Under the pieces are notes generated by a model, which saw nothing but the letters and a program-made list of their open reading frames with translations, searched no databases and was not told where the DNA came from. This document shows positions 17,454 through 24,087 of a stretch of DNA of 64,000 nucleotides, piece by piece. The number at the start of each line of letters is the position of its first letter. Positions within the stretch are counted from its first letter, which is position 1. The position numbers and the translations under genes were made by a program. Source of the stretch: Candidatus Rokuibacteriota bacterium (GTDB lineage Bacteria; Methylomirabilota; Methylomirabilia; Rokubacteriales; CSP1-6); contig QHSU01000057.1 in the NCBI GenBank assembly GCA_003220535.1, positions 270,475 through 334,474 on the forward strand, given 5' to 3'.

Positions 17454-17470
17454 GTAACACGCAGTGTCAC
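17454..17470 (-). promoter_or_regulatory. Upstream activator-type inverted repeat, copy 2
   Basis: GTAACAC-N3-GTGTCAC (arms 17454-17460 and 17464-17470), one mismatch from the perfect palindrome of copy 1, about 100 bp upstream of the -24/-12 promoter. Likely target of the same enhancer-binding protein. Confidence 0.55.
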
Positions 17471-17569
17471 ATTCGACCTCCATATGTGCTTTCTGGCACC
17501 TCTAGTTCGCGATGGGTCGCCAGCGTTGCCGAGTCCCTTGATCTGAGCCCCGACTTCGTTTCTTCCCGG

Positions 17570-17905
17570 GCGGTTGTGAACTTGACTCCGACGTCGGCGC
17601 CGTCGAGTTCGAAGTGGCCCCCGACGACGCCGACGTTGTCAGCCCGGTTTCCCTTCTACGGCGCGATTGGCGTGTTCATATCGGTCTGGACCTCCGTCTG
17701 CGCGAGGGCACGGGTGTAGACCCGCATCTCGTCGATTCGCCCGCCGAAGAAGTCGTAATTCGCGGATCCCATGGTCCACGCGCCGGCGGAGAGTTCCAAT
17801 GACGGCACCGAGCGAACCGACTTGCGGTGTGCCGCTGGGGGCTCCGTCGACAAGGACGCGAAGGGTCGAGCCGTCCGAAACGATGGCCACATGGTGCCAC
17901 GCCGG
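17570..17905 (-). pseudogene. Fragment of a LamG/Ig-domain surface protein
   Basis: Minus-strand reading gives WHHVAIVSDGSTLRVLVDG, the typical end of a LamG/concanavalin-like domain. A frameshift near 17800 leads to FFGGRIDEMRVYTRALAQTE, the canonical LamG tail. After a stop there follows DNVGVVGGHFELDGADVGV, an Ig-like strand set like the one in the pseudogene at 13152. The upstream end is cut at about 17905, where opposite-strand regulator sequence begins. It is a multiply broken remnant with no start. Confidence 0.65.
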
Positions 17906-17916
17906 CCGCCGCAGCG

Positions 17917-18206
17917 CCCACGAAGTGCTCAGAGGCATGATGTACCTGAGCCCCCGCGTCTCGCGCACGCTGGTCCAGGCGTACCTGGCGAAGTCGGAGC
18001 TTCCGCCCGACCCGCTGACGCCGCGCGAGCGCGAAGTCCTGTAGCTCGTCGCGGAAGGCAAGACCACGAAGGAGGTCGCCGAGGCCCTGGGGATCAGCGT
18101 TAAGACCGCCGAGTCCCACCGGGCGCACATCTTGAGGAAGCTCGACACGCCGAACATCGCGGGCATCGTCCGGTACGCGATCCGCCGGGGCCTGGTCAAG
18201 ATCTGA
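17917..18206 (+). pseudogene. C-terminal remnant of a LuxR/NarL-type response regulator with internal stop
   Basis: The plus-strand frame reads YLSPRVSRTLVQAYLAKSE and LTPREREVL, then TAG at 18042-18044, then LVAEGKTTKEVAEALGISVK and ILRKLDTPNIAGIVRYAIR to TGA 18204. This is a complete LuxR-type HTH, but the receiver domain is gone, replaced by the LamG fragment on the other strand. One premature stop (CAG to TAG would explain it) lies just before the HTH. Not functional as it stands, unless restart at an internal codon yields a free HTH. Confidence 0.75.
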
Positions 18207-18689
18207 GACTGCGAGACGGCGCGCACGATCGTCACCGACCAGCCGGTACCCGTCATCCTCCTCACCGGCTATGCCGGCGCCGAGCTCGTCCGCCGCGCGC
18301 GGGCGGCGGGTGTCGTCGCGTACCTCACGTCCGTGGACCGGAAGCCGCTCATCTCGGCCATCGAAATCGCGCTGGAACGCTTCGGAGAGTTCCGGATCCT
18401 CCGGAGGGAAGGGAGCGACCCGAGCGAAGCGCCGGTGACCCGGCAACTCGTAGAACACGCCAAGAAGGTGCTGATCGCGCGGCTCGGGCTCTCCGAGGCC
18501 GAGGCCTTCCGGCACATCCTTGAGCGCAAGCTGGACACGCGTCGGAGCCTTCGTGACACCGCCCGGACAATCCTCGGGGCGGAGGGGGTGCTGGCCCGGC
18601 CCGACTTCGCCCGCTCCCTCGAGCTGATCTTTCACGCCGTTCGTGGCGACCTGAGGCCGCGTCGGCGCGCCGCCCTGAGCCGGCGATGA
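18207..18689 (+). pseudogene. N-terminally truncated ANTAR-domain response regulator
   Basis: The frame begins immediately after the LuxR remnant's stop and lacks the phospho-acceptor part. It reads VPVILLTGYAGAELVRRARA and AGVVAYLTSVDRKPLISAIE, the last third of a receiver. An ANTAR RNA-binding domain follows (VEHAKKVLIARLGLSEAEAF, HILERKLDTRRSLRDTARTI). ANTAR proteins of the AmiR/NasT family are antiterminators. An ATG at 18321 or GTG at 18333 could start a free ANTAR protein of about 119 residues, so residual function is conceivable. The ANTAR frame itself is intact to TGA 18687. Confidence 0.7.
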
Positions 18690-19005
18690 CGGAGTCGATC
18701 CCTGCATTCGTCTTGCGGATGCTCAGCGTGACGGAGGGGCTGAAGCACAACCCCGGGCGGATGCTCCTGATCGTCCGCCGACCGTACGCCCAGCTCAAGG
18801 TGCCCGTGAGCACGAGCACTCATCGTTCCTGGGCCTGCGGCGAATTTCTGGAAATTGTGCTGGTTCTTCGGGGGATTTCCTGACGACTTATTGGGGATTC
18901 CCCGAGTGGAGCGCCACCGGCGCGGATTCTACTGTAGCAGTGCCGTGAGGCAAGCGGGGGCGATGAGTCCGTAGCAGGGCCGGTTTCGGCCCGGAGGGCT
19001 CGGCA
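18690..19005 (+). promoter_or_regulatory. Intergenic region before the EPS export genes, rich in inverted repeats
   Basis: No gene is supported here; a 65-codon open frame (18686-18883) resembles nothing I know. The stretch 18842-18903 is relatively AT-rich. It holds AATTTC-TG-GAAATT (18843-18856), a wider GGAAAT...ATTTCC pair (18850-18880) and GGGGATTCCCC (18893-18903), candidate operators. A 6-bp stem GGGCCG-GTTT-CGGCCC (18977-18992) sits directly against GGAGGG, the ribosome site of the export gene, and could mask it. Confidence 0.4.
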
Positions 19006-19584
19006 ATGATGACGACGGTGAGGTGGGCGGGTGCTGCAGTCGCAACGGCGGCGCTGGTGCTCGGGCCTGGGCGTCCTCTGGCCGCCCCTCCGGTCCCACC
19101 AAGCGGGTACACGATCGGCCCCGAGGACCTCCTCGACGTCACGGTGTGGAACAACACGGGGATCAGCCGGACGGTGCCCGTCCGGCCCGACGGCAAGATC
19201 TCGCTGCCGCTGCTCGACGACGTGCAGGCCGCCGGCCTCACCCCCAAGCAGCTCAAGGATGACCTGACCAGAAGGTTGGCCAAGTACATCTCCGCACCCG
19301 AGGTGTCGGTCATCATCCGCGAGATCCACAGCCTCCGGGTTGCGGTGCTCGGTGAGGTGAACAAGCCCGGCCGCTACGACCTCAAGAGCCGCGCCTCCGT
19401 CCTCGATGCCATCGCCCTCGCCGGGGGGTTCAACCCCTTCGCCCGTCGGTCGAAGATGGTGATCGTCCGGGTGGAGGGCTCGACCGTCACGCGCATCCCC
19501 TGCGACTACAACAAGGTCGTCTCCGCCGACGGCCAGCAGGAGAGCTTCTTCCTCCGACCCGGCGACACCCTGATCGTGCCCTGA
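19006..19584 (+). CDS. Polysaccharide export outer-membrane protein, Wza-like
   Basis: A 192-residue periplasmic/outer-membrane component for exopolysaccharide export. The N-terminus is a signal peptide (VRWAGAAVATAALVLG). Then comes the Poly_export domain (YTIGPEDLLDVTVWN, VRPDGKISLPLLDDVQAAG) and one SLBB domain (VAVLGEVNKPGRYDL, LDAIALAGGFNPFA), ending in RPGDTLIVP. No lipobox Cys is evident. It is shorter than E. coli Wza, like the versions in exosortase-linked EPS loci. It is separated by one base from the chain-length gene, with which it should form the export complex. Confidence 0.88.
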   Translation: MMTTVRWAGAAVATAALVLGPGRPLAAPPVPPSGYTIGPEDLLDVTVWNNTGISRTVPVRPDGKISLPLLDDVQAAGLTPKQLKDDLTRRLAKYISAPEVSVIIREIHSLRVAVLGEVNKPGRYDLKSRASVLDAIALAGGFNPFARRSKMVIVRVEGSTVTRIPCDYNKVVSADGQQESFFLRPGDTLIVP

Positions 19585-19585
19585 C

Positions 19586-20641
19586 ATGGCGATGGCCCAG
19601 CGAGAGCACGGCGAGACCATCGTGGCCGGCCCAGGGCACGATGGCGGCTTCACGGTCACGTGGGCGCTCGCCGTCTTGCGACGGCACGCCCGGCTGGCGA
19701 CCGTGGTCTTCAGCGTGGTGCTCGCGGGCGCCGCGACCTCCGCGATGTCGCTCCCCGACATCTATCGCTCGACGGCCACGGTGCTGGTCGAGCACCCCGG
19801 GACCACGGAGGGAGTCGGGAAATCGCTGATCGCCGGTGAGCTCGAGACCCGGCTGCAGACGATCGGGCAGGAGGTGTTGAGCCAAGCCCGGCTCACGGCC
19901 CTCATGGACCGGTTCGATCTCTATCCGGAGCTCAGGGCGCACGGAGCACACGCCGCCGCCGTCGAGCGCCTGCGACGCGATATCCAGGTGAAGCTGACGA
20001 AGGCAGAGCCGGGGGCGGGCCGGCCGACCACCGTCGCCTTCAGCATCATGTTTCGCTGGCGGCATCCCGAAACGGTCGCGCGCGTCGCCAACGCTCTGGC
20101 GGCCTTCTACGTCGAGGAGAACGGTAAGATCCGCGAGCGCCAGGCGAGCGCCGCCCGGCTCACCCGCCTGACCCAAGAGCTGGCCCAGATGCAGGAGGTC
20201 TACACCTCCCAGTACCCGGACGTCATTCGGCTCAAAGCGGAGATCGCCGCGCTCGAGCGCCTGCCCAGGGCGACCGCTGCGGTGGGGGAAGAATTCCGCA
20301 TCCTGGATCCCGCAAGCCCCGCTCGGAGCCCGGCCGCGCCGAAGCGCTTCGGATTCGTCCTGCTCGGGATCGGTCTCGGCCTCGGCGCGGCGGTGGCGGC
20401 GGTGCTCCTCGCCGATCAGTTCGACGGATCGTTCCACACGCTCGAGGAGCTCCGGGCGTTCACGAACGTGCCCGTCCTGGCGAGCATTCCCCGCATCGGC
20501 GTCGCCCGCCCGAACCGGCAGCCGCGCTGGCTGACTGCGGCGCCGATCGCAGTCGGCCTGGTGCTGGTGGTGCTCGTCTCCTACCATCTCGCGAGCGGCA
20601 ACGACCAGCTGGCCTTTCTCTTCTCGCGAACCACGCCGTGA
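19586..20641 (+). CDS. Wzz-type polysaccharide chain-length determinant
   Basis: A 351-residue polysaccharide co-polymerase. A first membrane helix (VVFSVVLAGAATSAM) precedes the Wzz segment LPDIYRSTATVLVEHPG. A periplasmic, partly coiled region follows, then a second helix (FGFVLLGIGLGLGAAVAAVLL) and the Wzz-type DQFDGSFHTLEELRAFT-NVPVL motif. A third hydrophobic segment (APIAVGLVLVVLVSYHLA) lies at the end. No fused tyrosine kinase is present. It would control polymer length with the adjacent Wza-like protein. Confidence 0.87.
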   Translation: MAMAQREHGETIVAGPGHDGGFTVTWALAVLRRHARLATVVFSVVLAGAATSAMSLPDIYRSTATVLVEHPGTTEGVGKSLIAGELETRLQTIGQEVLSQARLTALMDRFDLYPELRAHGAHAAAVERLRRDIQVKLTKAEPGAGRPTTVAFSIMFRWRHPETVARVANALAAFYVEENGKIRERQASAARLTRLTQELAQMQEVYTSQYPDVIRLKAEIAALERLPRATAAVGEEFRILDPASPARSPAAPKRFGFVLLGIGLGLGAAVAAVLLADQFDGSFHTLEELRAFTNVPVLASIPRIGVARPNRQPRWLTAAPIAVGLVLVVLVSYHLASGNDQLAFLFSRTTP

Positions 20642-20648
20642 GCGGCCG

Positions 20649-22178
20649 TCAGATCCCCCGCTCCGCGAGGAACTTGGCGTAGTCGCGCTGGCCTTCCTTC
20701 GCTTTCCGGATCTGCTCGGGCGAGTAGAACTTCGCGAGATCGACGACCTCGACGTTGTACCGGGCGCGCTCGAAGGCGTCCTTGTGGATGAACGGCCGCG
20801 TGGCGTCGATGCCCATGGCGCCCGAGAATCGGATATTGCTCTGCGTCCACTGGCGGTCGCCGGCCGAGCTCCGCTCCGCCGGCTGAAAGGTCTGCCCGAA
20901 GCCGCCCTCGCAGATCGTCAGGACGTCCTCCTTCGGGTTCACCCGCGTCGTGAGCGCCCAGAGGACGTCTTCGATGTTGTAGATGTCGACGTCCTCATCG
21001 ACCACGATGCCGAGGCGCGCCCCCAGCGAGATCGAGAGCGCGGCGGTCAGGATGTTGCGCTGGAGTCCCTCGTCGCGCGCGCGCCGCTTCTTCACCTGGA
21101 AGATTACGCCGCCCCAGTCGGTCATCCCCATCGGGATGTGTGTGTCGACGCAGAGGCCCGGCACGATCCGCTCGGCCAGCTCGAGGAAGCACGCCTCGCG
21201 GACGATCCCGTCGATGAAGTGCTCGTCCATGCCGTGCACGATAAGGCCGTAGTAGAGCGGCCGGTCCGCCCGATGGGTGATCGCCGTCGCCTGGAACTTG
21301 TAGGTCCGGTACGATTTGCCCATGTACCCCGACCACTCCGGGTGGAACGGGTGCACCCCTTGCACGTCATCCTTCTCGGCGAGCGGGCTCTCCCACACCT
21401 TCTGGGTGGTGTCGATGTAGCCCTCGATGACGTACTCCGCGCTGGCGATCGACCAGGCGTCCTGGGTCCGCGCGCGGACGAGCTCCACGGGGGCGCCCTG
21501 GAGCGCGCCCGCGACGCCGAGCTCGTCGCAGCCCCGCGGCAGGATCACGTAGGTGAAGCCCGAGCCGGCCATCATCGTGCAGGTCGGCGGGATGCCGATG
21601 TTGATCGTGACCGGGATCGGCCCCTTGCGGTACCAGTGCGTGACCACCTGGTCCATGTGGGAGCCGGGAGAGATCTGGAAGCTCGAGTAGTCCGGCCCTC
21701 GGAAGTTCATCCGGTTGTAGCCGATGTGTGAGCCGCCCCAGAAATGCTTGCCGCGGACGACCGTCGTGCCGGCGCCGAGCGTGCGCCCGGGATCGCTGTC
21801 GGAGTGCGAGATCATGGGGACGACGTCCCACACGTCGAAGCTCCGCGTGAGCACCACTTCCTGGCAGGGTCCGTCCTTCACTTCCACGGGCGGCAAGGGA
21901 TCACGCAGGGCCTCGACGACCTTGTGCTTGAGGTTTCGCGGGTCGTCGACGTCCAGGAGCTTGGCGATGCGCTGGGCGTTCGCGAAGATGTTGTTGCAGA
22001 TGCGCGCGTTCGGGTAGCCCTTCACCTTGTTGAAGAGCAGGGCCGCGCCGCCGTCGAAGTGCTTCTGGATCGCCGCGACCTCCAGGTGCGGATCGACCTC
22101 CACGTCCGTGGTGACCAGCTCGCTGACGGCCTCGAGGTACTCGAGCGTCGAGCGAAGGCTCCCGATATCCTTCTTCAT
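20649..22178 (-). CDS. UbiD-family decarboxylase
   Basis: A 509-residue enzyme of the prenylated-FMN-dependent UbiD family, which reversibly decarboxylates aromatic or unsaturated acids. Family features are DLRSTLEYLE-type N-terminus (IGSLRSTLEYLEAVSE), GGAALLFNKVKGYPNARIC, PPTCTMMAGSGF, AEYVIEGYIDTT and the C-terminal IVVDEDVDIYNIEDVLWAL with TRVNP. The E-R-E catalytic set could not be assigned with certainty. GGGAGGGAGAGG precedes the ATG. No ubiX-like prenyltransferase is visible in this window, so cofactor supply must come from elsewhere. It converges with the chain-length gene and is unrelated to it. The substrate is unknown. Confidence 0.85.
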   Translation of the reverse strand: MKKDIGSLRSTLEYLEAVSELVTTDVEVDPHLEVAAIQKHFDGGAALLFNKVKGYPNARICNNIFANAQRIAKLLDVDDPRNLKHKVVEALRDPLPPVEVKDGPCQEVVLTRSFDVWDVVPMISHSDSDPGRTLGAGTTVVRGKHFWGGSHIGYNRMNFRGPDYSSFQISPGSHMDQVVTHWYRKGPIPVTINIGIPPTCTMMAGSGFTYVILPRGCDELGVAGALQGAPVELVRARTQDAWSIASAEYVIEGYIDTTQKVWESPLAEKDDVQGVHPFHPEWSGYMGKSYRTYKFQATAITHRADRPLYYGLIVHGMDEHFIDGIVREACFLELAERIVPGLCVDTHIPMGMTDWGGVIFQVKKRRARDEGLQRNILTAALSISLGARLGIVVDEDVDIYNIEDVLWALTTRVNPKEDVLTICEGGFGQTFQPAERSSAGDRQWTQSNIRFSGAMGIDATRPFIHKDAFERARYNVEVVDLAKFYSPEQIRKAKEGQRDYAKFLAERGI

Positions 22179-22250
22179 CCTCTCCCTCCCGAGAGGGATA
22201 CTGCTCCGGCGACGCTCGCGGCGTCAAGTGAGCCCCGCGGGCGCGGGTGC

Positions 22251-22769
22251 TCATCGCGCGGGCGGAGGGGCGACGGCGAGCTCGACGATTTCGGCGCGGG
22301 GACCGGCCGGCCCGATATAGAGTCGCGCCACCGCGACCGGCAGCGTGAAGCGACGCGGCCCGGCGCTGCCGGGATTGAGCAGCAGCAGGCGCGCCCGGCG
22401 CGCGACGCTCGGCCGATGCGAGTGGCCGGAGATGACGACGTCGACACCCTCGCTCGCCGGGTCGCCGCGGAGCTCCTTGAGGTCATGGACGACGCACAGG
22501 CGCACGCCGCCGACTTCCGTCCTCGCGACGTCCGGCAGCGCTGCCGCCCAGGCGTCGCGGTCGTTGTTGCCGCGCACGGCGATGACCGGGGCGATCGCCC
22601 GGAGCGCCTCGAGGATCGCGGCGCCGCCGATGTCGCCGGCGTGGACGATCACATCGACTCCGGCCAGCGCCGCGACGGCCTCCGGCCGCAAGAGTCCGTG
22701 CGTGTCGGCGATGACGCCGACGACGGCTCCCGACATCGTGGTGCGCGCCCGCTTGCCGACACGCCGCAT
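22251..22769 (-). CDS. YfcE/MJ0936-type metallophosphoesterase
   Basis: A small (about 160-172 residues) calcineurin-like phosphodiesterase. The di-metal motifs are complete: IADTHG, HAGDIGG, RGNNDRD, VVHD and SGHSHRP, then LLLNPGSAG. ATG 22769 is preceded 8 bases upstream by TACACT, a good -10 box, suggesting a leaderless start; ATG 22736 is the alternative and sits nearest the conserved core. It lies divergently from the amidohydrolase gene. Physiological substrate not predictable. Confidence 0.85.
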   Translation of the reverse strand: MRRVGKRARTTMSGAVVGVIADTHGLLRPEAVAALAGVDVIVHAGDIGGAAILEALRAIAPVIAVRGNNDRDAWAAALPDVARTEVGGVRLCVVHDLKELRGDPASEGVDVVISGHSHRPSVARRARLLLLNPGSAGPRRFTLPVAVARLYIGPAGPRAEIVELAVAPPPAR

Positions 22770-22854
22770 CGTCGTCGAGTGTAGCCGCGACAGTCTTCGC
22801 TTGCCCAGGGGTCGCTCCGGGACTAGCATCGCGCTCATCGAAAGGGAGGGTGAC

Positions 22855-23997
22855 ATGCGCTACACCAGGATCTCGGCCGACTGCCACATCGACATGCCCT
22901 GGCTCCCACCCGACCTCTTCACCGCGAACGCCTCCGCGCTCATGAAGGACCGCATGCCCTACGTCGTGGAAGGGCCCGACGGCCTGCAGTGGACGACGAA
23001 GAAGGGCGCGCCGTTCGGGCTCGTCGGCGGGATCGGCTCGACGGGTACGAAGTACGTGCCCGGCCAGAACCACCGGGTGGACGTCATGGCGTCGACCGGC
23101 CTCTACGACGACGGTAAGAAGGGGATCCGCCGGCCGGGCGATCCGCACCTGCGCGTCACGGACATGGACCGGGACGGCGTCCAGGCCGAGGTGCTCTTCG
23201 GCATCCTCGGGGCCGCGACGCGGCTGGGCGACCACGAGGCGGCCGGCGAGATGTTCCGGATCTACAACGACTGGCTCGTCGAGTTCTGCAAGCACTATCC
23301 CGACCGCCACATCGGCCTGGCCTGCCTGCCGTACGGCAACCTCGACGCGGCCGTCAAGGAGATCTACCGCGTGGCACGGCTCGGACTCCGGGGCCTGGAA
23401 CTGTCGTGCTCCTGGGACATGGAGCCCATGTGGCACCCGATGTGGGAGCCGCTCTGGCAGGCCGTGAACGACGTAAACCTCCCGCTGCACTTCCACACCT
23501 TCCCGTCGCTGCCGCCCGGCGTGCGCGAGCGGCAGACGGGCCAGACCCGCCGCGCCGCGTTCTTCACGAGCGTGGCGGGCTTCCAGATGAACCTCGTCAA
23601 CATCCTGGCGGCGGTGATCGGCGCCGCGGTCCTCGAGCGCTACCCGAACATCCGGATCTCGTTCGGCGAGAGCGGCATCGGCTGGATCCCGTACGCGCTC
23701 GATCGAATGGACTTCGAGTGGGAGGACCGCTTCCGCGATCTCGGGCTCACGATGAAGCCGAGCGACTACTGGCGGCGCCAGTGCCGGGCGACCTTCCAGT
23801 TCGATCCGATCGGCACCAAGCTGATCGACGACATGGGCGTCGAGACGCTGATGTGGGGCTCCGACTATCCGCATCCCGACGGCGTCTGGCCGCAGTCGTC
23901 GAGGTACATCCAGGAGCAGTTCGGCCACCTGCCGCCAAACGTCATCCACAAGATCACGTGCGAGAACGCGGGCAAGTTCTACGGCTTGATGAGCTAG
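22855..23997 (+). CDS. Amidohydrolase family 2 (ACMSD-like) metal-dependent hydrolase/decarboxylase
   Basis: A 380-residue TIM-barrel enzyme. The N-terminal metal motif is ADCHIDMPW (H-x-H replaced by CHID), followed by MDRDGVQAEVLFG and YNDWLVEFC, the latter typical of ACMSD and resorcylate decarboxylases. A central HFHTFPSLPPG segment, FGESGIGWIPYAL and the C-terminal WGSDYPHPDG are present. Such enzymes hydrolyse or decarboxylate aromatic and muconate acids. GGGAGGG precedes ATG 22855. Together with the UbiD enzyme 0.7 kb away, it suggests carboxylate metabolism, although the two are on opposite strands. Confidence 0.85.
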   Translation: MRYTRISADCHIDMPWLPPDLFTANASALMKDRMPYVVEGPDGLQWTTKKGAPFGLVGGIGSTGTKYVPGQNHRVDVMASTGLYDDGKKGIRRPGDPHLRVTDMDRDGVQAEVLFGILGAATRLGDHEAAGEMFRIYNDWLVEFCKHYPDRHIGLACLPYGNLDAAVKEIYRVARLGLRGLELSCSWDMEPMWHPMWEPLWQAVNDVNLPLHFHTFPSLPPGVRERQTGQTRRAAFFTSVAGFQMNLVNILAAVIGAAVLERYPNIRISFGESGIGWIPYALDRMDFEWEDRFRDLGLTMKPSDYWRRQCRATFQFDPIGTKLIDDMGVETLMWGSDYPHPDGVWPQSSRYIQEQFGHLPPNVIHKITCENAGKFYGLMS

Positions 23998-24059
23998 CGG
24001 GCTACGCGTCGGCCGTCGACGAGATCCGCCGCGCGCTGTCCCCGCGCTCCTAGCGACGC

Positions 24060-24087
24060 GCCGGCTGCGTCTTTTTCAGCAGCCGGC
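24060..24087. terminator. Bidirectional hairpin between converging genes
   Basis: Inverted repeat GCCGGCTGC/GCAGCCGGC (9 bp) with a 10-base loop containing five T. It separates the ends of the amidohydrolase (+) and the GspE-like gene (-), whose TAG overlaps the stem. No long U-tract follows, so it may act as a stall or protective structure. Confidence 0.55.

Larger units (their letters stand above)
17198..17510 (-). repeat. Duplicated control module, copy 2 (partner at 14696-15008)
   Basis: The better preserved of two similar modules. It holds a GTAACAC-N3-GTGTCAC site, a -24/-12 promoter and a complete riboswitch-like leader in the same order as the first copy. A short hairpin (CCCGG-N5-CCGGG, 17207-17221) and a ribosome site follow on the minus strand. 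Confidence 0.85.

Noticed and set aside
24060..24087. Classical rho-independent terminator
   Set aside because: The stem is strong but there is no U-tract on either side, so I call it only a hairpin with possible terminator function.
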